Part shown: positions 1-6,176 of the stretch, in pieces
How positions within the stretch are numbered: position 1 is the stretch's first letter
How the letters are laid out: every line of letters starts with the position of its first letter
NCBI GenBank assembly: GCA_030613745.1
Contig: JAUWLK010000124.1
Coordinates: forward strand, 1-7,684
Length of the DNA: 7,684 nucleotides
Source of the DNA: Flavobacteriaceae bacterium
GTDB taxonomy: Bacteria; Bacteroidota; Bacteroidia; Flavobacteriales; Flavobacteriaceae
Reading direction: 5' to 3'
The notes under the pieces: model-generated
Seen by the model: only the letters and a program-made list of their open reading frames with translations
Databases searched by the model: none
Told to the model about the DNA's origin: nothing
Translations under genes and position numbers: made by a program

Positions 1-63
1 GCTATAGGTGTAAAGGCAGTAATGTCATAGCCAAGTAGTACTAATAACCCATAGGCTTATGTA
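1..63 (+). rRNA. rrl: 23S ribosomal RNA, 3' end (partial)
   Basis: This is the 3' terminal piece of a large-subunit rRNA; the rest lies before the window. The stretch reading AGTAGTACTAATAACCC followed by a GGCTTATG-like end matches the conserved 3' terminal region of bacterial 23S rRNA (compare GGTACTAATGAACCGTGAGGCTTAACC in Escherichia coli), in a form I recall from Bacteroidota. A 5S gene follows about 160 bases downstream on the same strand, as expected for an rrn operon. The exact mature 3' end (about 62-64) is an estimate, because the 5' partner strand of the terminal helix is not in the window. Confidence 0.93.
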
Positions 64-64
64 A

Positions 65-100
65 GTCCCTCCTTCGGGAGGGACAAGAACTTCTTTTTTT
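65..100 (+). other. UUCG-capped hairpin with T-tract in the 23S-5S spacer
   Basis: Positions 65-72 (GTCCCTCC) and 77-84 (GGAGGGAC) are perfectly complementary, giving 8 base pairs closed by a TTCG tetraloop (73-76). A run rich in T (91-100, ending in seven T) starts six bases after the stem. It looks like an intrinsic terminator but lies between 23S and 5S of one operon, so an rRNA processing or stabilising stem, or a leaky terminator, is more likely than full termination. The function is inferred; the structure is seen directly. Confidence 0.7.
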
Positions 101-147
101 ATATAAAATACGAATTCATTATTTTAATGTGTCAACTTATATAGTTG

Positions 148-216
148 TTAGTTAATTGGTTGATAGTTGTTAGGTAAAATACAACAACTAAAAACAAACA
201 ACCAAAAACCAACTAA
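148..216 (+). repeat. Imperfect inverted repeat in the 23S-5S spacer
   Basis: A T/G-rich arm (148-171) faces an A/C-rich arm (183-216). Eight perfect pairs join TAGTTGTT (164-171) to AACAACTA (183-190) around an 11-base loop; TTAGTT (148-153) can pair with AACTAA (211-216), with a further GGTT/AACC segment between and bulges. It ends just before the 5S gene. A precursor stem cut by an RNase III-like enzyme is a reasonable guess, but such low-complexity arms are common in spacers of AT-rich genomes. Confidence 0.4.
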
Positions 217-222
217 GATTTT

Positions 223-329
223 AAGGTGATTATAGCGATAGGTCTCACCTCTTCCCATACCGAACAGAGAAGTTAAACCTATCAGCGCTGATGGTACTGC
301 CACTAGGTGGGAGAGTAAGTCGTTGCCTT
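223..329 (+). rRNA. rrf: 5S ribosomal RNA
   Basis: This is a complete 5S rRNA of about 107 nucleotides, a component of the large ribosomal subunit. The hallmark internal segment CCGAACAGAGAAGTTAA (260-276) is present, followed by AGCGCTGATGGTACTGC and GGTGGGAGAGTA, all near-identical to Bacteroidota 5S sequences I recall. The ends form helix I: AAGG at 223-226 pairs with CCTT at 326-329, continued by U-G and A-U pairs further in. It follows the 23S end on the same strand and is followed by hairpins and a T-tract that close the operon. The boundaries may be off by one to three bases. Confidence 0.96.
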
Positions 330-334
330 TGTTT

Positions 335-355
335 ATGCTGAACTCGTTTCAGTAT
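335..355 (+). other. Hairpin directly after 5S rRNA
   Basis: Positions 335-342 (ATGCTGAA) pair with 348-355 (TTCAGTAT) as eight pairs, including one G-U, around a five-base loop (CTCGT). It starts six bases after the 5S end and has no T-tract of its own, so it may act as a 3' processing or protection stem ahead of the main terminator at 358-391. Confidence 0.5.
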
Positions 356-357
356 CT

Positions 358-391
358 AGCCTTCAACATATATTGTTGAAGGCTTTTTTTT
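358..391 (+). terminator. Intrinsic terminator of the rRNA operon
   Basis: AGCCTTCAACA (358-368) and TGTTGAAGGCT (374-384) form a perfect 11-bp stem with a five-base loop (TATAT), followed at once by a run of eight T (384-391). This is a textbook intrinsic terminator and sits about 30 bases after the 5S gene, so it most likely ends the rrn transcript. Confidence 0.88.
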
Positions 392-657
392 GGTTTATGA
401 AAAAATCTACCAGCACCAGATACTAAGGATAGTACTACATTTAAAAATATCTATGGTCACTAATAGAACTTAGTTTTAATTATTTTAAGAATTCAAACCT
501 AATGTATAGTAGTCGTAAGGTATGAAAAGAAGAAATTTTGTTTATGCATTATCAAAAAAAAAAAGAATAAAAAGTATCATGATATGACCTATGTCATATG
601 AAAAGCTTAAGAGTTGACGTACCTTACAACTATATTTTTTATCTTTTATAATAAAAA
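392..657. other. Non-coding region between rRNA terminator and protease gene
   Basis: I see no supported gene, tRNA or CRISPR unit here. The notable contents are an uninterrupted run of 11 A (554-564), the perfect palindrome at 582-599, and promoter-like pieces close to the gene: TTGAC at 614-618 and TATCTTTT at 640-647, the latter one base off the Bacteroidota -7 consensus TAnnTTTG. The 23-base gap between them is longer than usual, so no promoter is called. No Shine-Dalgarno sequence precedes the ATG at 658; the leader there is A-rich. Confidence 0.6.
582..599. promoter_or_regulatory. Perfect 18-bp palindrome, possible operator of the protease gene
   Basis: ATATGAC (582-588), spacer CTAT, and GTCATAT (593-599) form a perfect inverted repeat 58 bp upstream of the protease start codon and just upstream of a TTGAC motif. 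Its core is TGA-N6-TCA, the same half-site spacing as CRP/FNR-family operators (CRP: TGTGA-N6-TCACA). A short transcript hairpin is an alternative, but its A/T-rich arms would be weak. The symmetry is seen; the regulator family is inference. Confidence 0.4.
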
Positions 658-3048
658 ATGCATATGGTACAAGAGTTAAAATCTAATAAATTAGCAAGAG
701 TAGTAGCTCCTACAGCTATAAATTGGAAACAAATAAGAGAAGAACACTTGTTAAGACCATTAATTGGACAGGAAAGGGCCTTAGAAGCATTTGAATTTGG
801 TATAGGAAATAAGAGTGGTGGATTTAATATTTATGTTTCAGGTTATCCTGGTAGTGGAAAACTCAGAGCTGTAAATCATTTTCTGGAGGAAAAAGCTAAA
901 TTTGAAACTTCTCCCGGAGATTGGTGCTATGTCAACAATTTTAAAGATCCGTATTACCCCAAAAAACTTAGTTTACCCCAAGGTGGGGCTGAAATATTTA
1001 AAAATGAAATAAGTAAACTAATTGAAGAAGTACAGAACGCTTTGATAAAGGCCTTTGAAAGTAAAGAATATGCAGATAAAAGGCAAAATATTATTGATGA
1101 TTTTCAACAAAAAGAGATTGACTTATTTAAAAATATTTATAAAAAAGCAAGTGCTAGTAATTTTACAATTAGACGAACTCCTATAGAAATAATTGTACTT
1201 CCAACAGATGAGAAAGGATCTCCCGTTATCAATAAAAAATTTCGAAAACTTAGTAAAAAGAAACAAGAGGAAATAATTCAGAACCAAGGAAAACTTAAGG
1301 AAGAACTAAATTCCTTATTGAGAAAGAATCGCAATCTGGAAAGAACTAGTAATACTTGTTTAATACAGTTAGAAAAAAATGTTGCTCTTTATGCCATAGA
1401 ATCACTATTAGAAGAACTTCGTGAAAAATATAAGGAGTACAATGATGTACTTAACTATTTGAAAGATGTAAGAAATGATATTATTGAAAACTTAGGTGAT
1501 TTTTTGAATGTTTCAAATGTGAAAAGTAGAATTACTACAGAACGAAATCAAAAATTTATGAAGTATAAGGTGAATGTAATTACCAATAACTCTCACCTTA
1601 AAGGAGCGCCAATAATAATGGAATTAAATCCTACATACAACAACCTATTTGGTAAAGTAGAGCACGAATCGGATATGGGTACGCTCATTACTAATTTTAC
1701 ATTAATAAGAGGAGGGTCATTACATGCTGCAAATGGAGGGTATTTAATTATTCCATTAAAAGAACTTCTTTTAAATTATTTCTCATGGGAAAGTTTGAAG
1801 AGAGCGTTAAACAATAATGAGGTTATTATTGAGAATGCCAATGAACGGTTTGGCTTCTTAAGTACTAAAAGTTTAAAGCCAGATCCGATTCCATTGAATG
1901 TTCAAATAATTTTGATAGGTTCCCCAAGGTTGTATTATTTATTATATGAATGGGATGAAGATTTTAAGGAACTTTTTAAGGTTAAAGCTGAATTTGACAC
2001 TTCAATGGATTATTCGATAAAGAATGTAAAGGATTTTGCATCAGTTACCTATAAGATTGAAAGAGAAAATGACTTACTACCTTTAGATGATGAGGCCATT
2101 GCAAGTGTAATTGAACAAGCATCCAGAATGGCTCAAAATCAAAATAAAATTTCCTTAAAATTTGGAGAGATAAGTAATATTTTACACGAAGCACATCACT
2201 ATGCACAGTTGGGAACTAAAGACAAAATTAACTCAGATCATATAAAAAAAGCTATTGATGCCAAATATTTTCGTTCTAATCTTATTCAAGAGAAAATTAA
2301 TGAGATGATTAAGCAAAAAAAGTTAATGATAGCATTAACAGGATCAAAAATTGGACAAATTAATGGTATTTCAGTAATAGATTTAGGAGATATTATATTT
2401 GGTCGGCCAAATAAAATAACTGTAAGTATTGCATCTGGAAAAGAAGGTTTAATTGATATTGAAAGAGAAGCAAAACTAGGAGGTCCCATTCATACTAAAG
2501 GAGTCCTTATTCTGTTAGGATTTTTGGTTGAAAAATACGCTCAGAATAAACCAATAAGCCTTTTTGCCAGCCTTGTCTTTGAGCAGAGCTATTCTGAAAT
2601 TGAAGGGGATAGTGCTTCAAGTGCAGAATTGTATGCAATTTTATCCAGCCTTTCTCAATTACCTATAAAACAAGGGGTAGCAGTAACCGGTTCTGTTAAT
2701 CAGAAAGGGGAGGTACAGCCTGTAGGGGCTATCAATGAAAAGATAGAAGGTTTTTTTGAAGTTTGCAGGCAAGCAGGTTTAAGCTGTGAACAAGGTGTAA
2801 TTATTCCGAAAAGTAATATAGAGAATTTAATGCTTAAACAGGAGGTTGTACAGGCGGTTAAAGAGGGTAAATTTCATGTATGGGCCATAAGTACTATTGA
2901 TGAAGGAATTGAAATACTTACCGGAAATCCTGCTGGTAAACGATTGAAAGATGGATCTTTTACTAAAAAATCTGTTCATTATCTGGTAGATAGTAGAATT
3001 GATGAATTAAACAAGAACTTAAGACGACATTCTGGTATGAAAGAATAG
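658..3048 (+). CDS. Lon-type ATP-dependent serine protease, LonB/YcbZ-like
   Basis: This is a cytosolic AAA+ protease of 796 residues, expected to unfold and degrade proteins using ATP. It lacks the N-terminal substrate domain of classical LonA and belongs to the bacterial LonB/YcbZ group. In order: an N-terminal region with a P-loop (GYPGSGK, residues 62-68); a long charged, probably coiled-coil insert (about 110-270); the AAA+ core segment RGGSLHAANGGY (351-362) and a DFKELFKVKAEFD segment; and a C-terminal Lon protease domain (about 570-756). The catalytic dyad is Ser652 in EGDSASSAE and Lys695 in VGAINEKIEGFF; the 43-residue spacing equals that of E. coli Lon (Ser679/Lys722). The P-loop ends in Lys-Leu rather than Lys-Ser/Thr, and Pro366 lies where a Walker B acidic residue might be expected. 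ATG at 658 is used; ATG at 664 is an alternative, and neither has a Shine-Dalgarno sequence. It appears to be transcribed alone. Confidence 0.93.
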   Translation: MHMVQELKSNKLARVVAPTAINWKQIREEHLLRPLIGQERALEAFEFGIGNKSGGFNIYVSGYPGSGKLRAVNHFLEEKAKFETSPGDWCYVNNFKDPYYPKKLSLPQGGAEIFKNEISKLIEEVQNALIKAFESKEYADKRQNIIDDFQQKEIDLFKNIYKKASASNFTIRRTPIEIIVLPTDEKGSPVINKKFRKLSKKKQEEIIQNQGKLKEELNSLLRKNRNLERTSNTCLIQLEKNVALYAIESLLEELREKYKEYNDVLNYLKDVRNDIIENLGDFLNVSNVKSRITTERNQKFMKYKVNVITNNSHLKGAPIIMELNPTYNNLFGKVEHESDMGTLITNFTLIRGGSLHAANGGYLIIPLKELLLNYFSWESLKRALNNNEVIIENANERFGFLSTKSLKPDPIPLNVQIILIGSPRLYYLLYEWDEDFKELFKVKAEFDTSMDYSIKNVKDFASVTYKIERENDLLPLDDEAIASVIEQASRMAQNQNKISLKFGEISNILHEAHHYAQLGTKDKINSDHIKKAIDAKYFRSNLIQEKINEMIKQKKLMIALTGSKIGQINGISVIDLGDIIFGRPNKITVSIASGKEGLIDIEREAKLGGPIHTKGVLILLGFLVEKYAQNKPISLFASLVFEQSYSEIEGDSASSAELYAILSSLSQLPIKQGVAVTGSVNQKGEVQPVGAINEKIEGFFEVCRQAGLSCEQGVIIPKSNIENLMLKQEVVQAVKEGKFHVWAISTIDEGIEILTGNPAGKRLKDGSFTKKSVHYLVDSRIDELNKNLRRHSGMKE

Positions 3049-3315
3049 CAATTAACATTGAAATTCTAAAACAAAGGTTTACTCTTTAGTACGATGCATA
3101 CTTTAATGTTGAATTTGGAATTAAAATAGTCAGGAGTAAGATAATTTTAGCTGACTTTGGACAATATTCTTCATTGCTTTTCATTTTTTGAATTACAACA
3201 CTTTCTTTTTAAAATTTTCATATTTTTTTAATATGAGAATATTTTTATTAGAAATATCGAAAATATCTACGAATAATTACGATATAATTTATATTTCTAC
3301 TTTCTTTGTATTTGT
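3049..3315. other. Non-coding region between protease gene and porQ
   Basis: I find no supported gene in this very AT-rich stretch. AGTCAG (3128-3133) and CTGACT (3151-3156) could pair across a 17-base loop, but no T-tract follows, so I do not call a terminator. The hexamer TTTGTA is repeated in tandem at 3305-3316, running into the porQ start codon, and no Shine-Dalgarno sequence is present. The porQ promoter probably lies in the last 100 bases, but no single site stands out. Confidence 0.5.
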
Positions 3316-4341
3316 ATGAGAGTTATAGTATTAATTATTATTTTATTGATTTCAACACAAACTTTTTCGCAAGTAGGTGGTGAGCAAATATTTAATTTCT
3401 TAAATGTAACAACTTCTGCACATCAAGCTGCATTAGGGGGAGAAACTCTTACCATACAAGATGATGTAAATCAACCTTTGTGGAATCCTTCAACAATTAG
3501 TAGGTTTATGGATAACCATGTATCAGTTAATTATACGAGTTTTTTGTCAGGTGTAAATATGGGATCTTTAACTTTTGCTCACTTGATTAATAGAAGATTT
3601 GGAACTTTACATGGGGGAATTCAATATGTAAATTATGGAGATTTTATAGGTGCCGATGAAAACGGTATCGAAACTGGGAATTTTACTGCACGTGATTTGG
3701 CATTATCTGTTGGTTATGCATATAATATTCCATGGTCAGATTTTTATATAGGATCAAATATTAAATTTTTAAGTTCGAAAATTGAAAACTATACCTCACA
3801 AGGAGCAGCATTTGATTTTGGAGTTTATTATTTTACAGATTATAGACCTTATTCATTTACAGCAGTAATTAGAAATGTAGGATATCAATTTTCACCTTAT
3901 GATGAAAAAAGAGAAGATTTACCTTTGGAAATTGCGGTGGGAGCTTCTTATAAACTAAAAGATGTCCCATTGAAATGGCATTTAACTCTAAGTAATCTAC
4001 AAAAATGGAATATAGCAGTACCTAATCCATCTGATAATCAAACAGATTTAGAAGGGAATACTACTATAAGTGATATTAATTTTTTTACCAATGCTATACG
4101 TCATGTAGTTATTGGTGCTGAGTTTTTTCCTGACAAAGGATTTAATATCCGATTGGGATATAATTTTAGAAGGGCTGCTGAGTTAAAATTAACAGAAACA
4201 AGAACATTTGCGGGAATATCTGCAGGATTTGGACTTAAAATGGGAAGAATTAAATTAGATTATGCATATACAAAATATCATCCTGCCGAAAATACCAGTA
4301 CATTTACATTACATATTGATTTAACTAGAAATGGATTCTAA
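3316..4341 (+). CDS. porQ: Type IX secretion system protein PorQ
   Basis: PorQ is an outer-membrane beta-barrel protein of the T9SS, which exports C-terminally tagged proteins in Bacteroidota. In Porphyromonas gingivalis it belongs with PorU, PorV and PorZ to the attachment complex that processes cargo and anchors it to the surface. The 341-residue product has an N-terminal signal peptide (charged MR, hydrophobic IVLIIILLIS, likely cleavage after residue 19, in TFSQ/VGG). The mature start GGEQIFNFLNVTTSAHQAAL and the segments DDVNQPLWNPSTI, VIGAEFFPDKGFNIRLGYNFRRAAELKLTE and GFGLKMGRIKLDYAYTKYHPA are family hallmarks as I recall them, with alternating beta-strand character throughout. Its end overlaps cmk by 11 bases; the same porQ-cmk order occurs in P. 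gingivalis as I remember it. The other T9SS genes are outside the window. Confidence 0.93.
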   Translation: MRVIVLIIILLISTQTFSQVGGEQIFNFLNVTTSAHQAALGGETLTIQDDVNQPLWNPSTISRFMDNHVSVNYTSFLSGVNMGSLTFAHLINRRFGTLHGGIQYVNYGDFIGADENGIETGNFTARDLALSVGYAYNIPWSDFYIGSNIKFLSSKIENYTSQGAAFDFGVYYFTDYRPYSFTAVIRNVGYQFSPYDEKREDLPLEIAVGASYKLKDVPLKWHLTLSNLQKWNIAVPNPSDNQTDLEGNTTISDINFFTNAIRHVVIGAEFFPDKGFNIRLGYNFRRAAELKLTETRTFAGISAGFGLKMGRIKLDYAYTKYHPAENTSTFTLHIDLTRNGF

Positions 4342-5041
4342 AATGGAATTTTCAAATAAAATAATTATAGCAATTGATGGATATTCATCTACAGGTAAAA
4401 GTACGCTTGCGAAAAAAATAGCAAAAAAGTTGGGATATATTTATGTGGATACTGGTGCTATGTATAGAGCTGTTTCACTTTATGCTTTGCAAAATGATTT
4501 TATTTCAAAAGATAAGTTTGATAAAAATAGTTTAGTTTCTAATTTACATAATATTGAATTACATTTTCAATATAATCCAGAATTAGGTTATTCGGAAATG
4601 TTTTTGAATGGTAAAAATGTTGAAAGTGAGATTAGAAGTTTAGAAATTTCTAATTTAGTTAGTACAATTGCTACTGTTACTGAAATCAGACAAAAATTGG
4701 TTGAGCAACAACAAAAAATGGGTATAAATAAAGGAATAGTTATGGATGGGAGAGATATAGGAACAGTTGTTTTTCCAAATGCGAAATTAAAAATATTCAT
4801 GACTGCATCTTCTGAAAAAAGGGCGCAACGTAGATACAAAGAGATGATAGATAACGGAGAGAATGTTACATATGAATCTGTATTAGAAAATGTAAATACT
4901 AGAGATTATATAGATACAAATCGTAATGATTCTCCATTAATTAAAGCTAAAGATGCTATTGAAATTGATAATAGTGAGCTAAGTGTTGTTGAAACATTTG
5001 AAAAAGTATATCAACAAGTATTGCGAAAAATAGTTTTGTAA
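4331..5041 (+). CDS. cmk: Cytidylate kinase (CMP/dCMP kinase)
   Basis: This cytosolic enzyme phosphorylates CMP and dCMP to the diphosphates using ATP, in pyrimidine salvage and recycling. The 236 residues match the usual length (about 225-230). Motifs: P-loop GYSSTGKST (residues 17-25), VDTGAMYRAV (39-48), the CMP-binding segment MDGRDIGT (138-145), the lid region KRAQRRYKE, and a C-terminal RDYIDTNRNDSPL...DAIEID segment that contacts nucleotide and substrate. The start is uncertain: ATG at 4331 overlaps porQ by 11 bases, whereas ATG at 4343 begins one base after the porQ stop and gives 232 residues, closer to the family norm. Neither has a Shine-Dalgarno sequence, so translational coupling to porQ is likely. 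It converges with the DUF2807 gene, with only 39 bases and no clear GC-rich terminator between them. Confidence 0.95.
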   Translation: MDSKMEFSNKIIIAIDGYSSTGKSTLAKKIAKKLGYIYVDTGAMYRAVSLYALQNDFISKDKFDKNSLVSNLHNIELHFQYNPELGYSEMFLNGKNVESEIRSLEISNLVSTIATVTEIRQKLVEQQQKMGINKGIVMDGRDIGTVVFPNAKLKIFMTASSEKRAQRRYKEMIDNGENVTYESVLENVNTRDYIDTNRNDSPLIKAKDAIEIDNSELSVVETFEKVYQQVLRKIVL

Positions 5042-5080
5042 GAAAATATAATTTTGTTTTAAAAATAATTTCTCAAACCT

Positions 5081-5914
5081 TTATTTTCTTCTTAAAGTTG
5101 CCTTATCGGTAAATTTTTCAATTGTAATTTTAGGGTTGTTGTAAATATATACATCAGATGAATTAATTGCTGAAATAATTATATAATTATTTGCATTTAC
5201 ATAAACGTTGGAATCATCAGAAGTATGTACAGTTACTTCAGCGCATTCTAAATTACTAGCTTTTAAATTGCTTTTATTTTCGGCATGGATTGTTAAATTT
5301 TTACAATCTCCTAATAATTTGATGGTTGAGCTTCCTTTCGTTGAAATTTCAACTTTATTTGCTGATAGATAAAGTTCACCTTTACCTGTTTTATTGGTGT
5401 TGATATATAAAGAATCTGTATTTACAGTAAGATTTACATAAGCACTTTCATTATTGTTTAAGGTGAATTGTTCAGATTTTATATTCATTTTAATTTTAGA
5501 ATTGCCTTTGGCATTGATAATAATATTTGTAAAATTTAATGTGCCGTTACCTTTAATATCTGTTTTATCTTTTGTTGTAATTTCATCAATATATTCATCA
5601 ATAGTAATATGAACATTCAATTTCTTTTTGCGTATAATTTTTTTGGTAAGTCTTATGATTAAAACATCATTAATAACCTCTGTTTTTACAGCATCATGAA
5701 GGTTTTTATCAGTTTCTACGGTAACAGATTGACTATTGCCCTGTGTGATAATTACATCTATTTTATCTTTAATTTCAATCTTATAGAAGTTTGAAATATT
5801 TCTATCTTCTGTTACAACATTTTTATTACCCTTTAATTTTTCTTGAGCATTTAAACCTAAGGAAACAAATATTAATAATAAAATAAGACTCGTTTTAGCG
5901 TAATTGTTTTGCAT
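5081..5914 (-). CDS. Secreted DUF2807 (GIN domain) beta-helical protein
   Basis: This is an exported protein of unknown function, 277 residues, belonging to the DUF2807 family (labelled 'putative auto-transporter adhesin, head GIN domain'), which is widespread in Bacteroidota. It has a signal peptide (MQNNYAK, then a hydrophobic SLILLLIFVSLGL, likely cleavage near NAQ/EK at about residue 24). The family signature follows at about 40-75: NISNFYKIEIKDKIDVIITQG, then VTVETDKNLHDAV. From about residue 125 the chain shows repeating rungs of about 18-21 residues with alternating V/I/L and polar residues (for example SAYVNLTV, GELYLSA, STIKLLG, SNVYVNA, SDVYIYN), as expected for a right-handed beta-helix. 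No C-terminal T9SS sorting domain is visible, so periplasmic or outer-membrane location is more likely than T9SS display. A TATCTTTG promoter-like element lies upstream. The adhesin label is a family name, not a demonstrated function. Confidence 0.88.
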   Translation of the reverse strand: MQNNYAKTSLILLLIFVSLGLNAQEKLKGNKNVVTEDRNISNFYKIEIKDKIDVIITQGNSQSVTVETDKNLHDAVKTEVINDVLIIRLTKKIIRKKKLNVHITIDEYIDEITTKDKTDIKGNGTLNFTNIIINAKGNSKIKMNIKSEQFTLNNNESAYVNLTVNTDSLYINTNKTGKGELYLSANKVEISTKGSSTIKLLGDCKNLTIHAENKSNLKASNLECAEVTVHTSDDSNVYVNANNYIIISAINSSDVYIYNNPKITIEKFTDKATLRRK

Positions 5915-5925
5915 AAAAGTAAATT

Positions 5926-5966
5926 TAATATCTCAAAGATATTATAAAAAATCATTGTTATTCCAA
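5926..5966 (-). promoter_or_regulatory. Candidate promoter and palindrome of the DUF2807 gene
   Basis: On the minus strand TATCTTTG (5941-5934) matches the Bacteroidota -7 consensus TAnnTTTG exactly and lies about 20 bp before the start codon. A TTG (5966-5964) lies 22 bp further upstream, somewhat more than the usual spacing of about 19. The -7 box falls inside a perfect inverted repeat of eight-base arms with a three-base centre (5926-5933 and 5937-5944), which could be an operator. No Shine-Dalgarno sequence is seen. Confidence 0.42.
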
Positions 5967-5988
5967 ACTAAGGTCATAATTTTAATCG

Positions 5989-6021
5989 AAAAGAAAACCT
6001 CGATACTCTGTCTCGAGGTTT
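5989..6021 (-). terminator. Intrinsic terminator on the minus strand (queE transcript)
   Basis: Positions 5995-6003 (AAACCTCGA) and 6013-6021 (TCGAGGTTT) form a perfect nine-pair stem with a nine-base loop. Read on the minus strand the stem runs straight into TTTTCTTTT (5997-5989); on the plus strand no T-run follows beyond the stem. It therefore points to termination of leftward transcription, most simply that of queE, whose stop codon is about 155 bases upstream, and it would keep that transcript out of the DUF2807 gene. Confidence 0.7.
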
Positions 6022-6030
6022 CCGTTGAAA

Positions 6031-6145
6031 TTGTCATCCCCGTGAAAATGGGAATCTAAAATACAGAATTTTGATTTTTGACATTGAAGTCAAAATGAAA
6101 CTAGCGAAATACCTCTACGGCACTGCCTAAAGGATAGTTGGTTTC
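6031..6145. repeat. Palindrome-rich non-coding block, possible dispersed repeat
   Basis: Three structured pieces follow one another. First, CCCGT (6039-6043) and ATGGG (6048-6052) pair around a GAAA loop, inside TGTCATCCCCGTGAAAA, which looks like a decayed form of the dispersed repeat CATTCCCGCGAAAGCGGGAAT seen in many genomes. Second, TTTTGAC (6076-6082) and GTCAAAA (6089-6095) pair perfectly around six bases. Third, GAAACTAGC (6097-6105) pairs with GTTGGTTTC (6137-6145), including two G-U pairs, enclosing a GC-richer core (ACCTCTACGGCACTGCC). No reading frame is supported. Whether it recurs in the genome cannot be told from this window. Confidence 0.4.
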
Positions 6146-6176
6146 AAGAAATTCTTTATTGGAAGAAAGATGTTAA

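Noticed and set aside
63..222. tRNA gene in the 23S-5S spacer
   Set aside because: No T-loop (GTTCRA) or acceptor/anticodon arrangement is present; the spacer holds only a hairpin and low-complexity arms.
2286..2489. Open frame of 67 codons on the minus strand inside the protease gene
   Set aside because: It lies wholly antisense within the conserved Lon protease domain, resembles no family I know, and has no start signal; it is a shadow of the real gene.
3128..3156. Terminator after the protease gene (AGTCAG/CTGACT)
   Set aside because: The stem has only six pairs with a 17-base loop and no T-run directly after it.
3298..3316. Leaderless promoter for porQ (TTTG at 3305-3308 just before ATG)
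   Set aside because: TA and TTTG are not in the TAnnTTTG arrangement, and the TTTGTA tandem could be chance in this AT-rich stretch; without mapped 5' ends it is not callable.
4588..4839. Open frame of 83 codons on the minus strand inside cmk
   Set aside because: It is antisense to conserved cmk motifs, including GRDIGT, and its composition is what reverse translation of that region gives; no independent support.
5915..6176. Small gene or CRISPR array in the DUF2807-queE gap
   Set aside because: All frames are broken by stops within short distances, and no regularly spaced direct repeats occur; only inverted repeats are seen.
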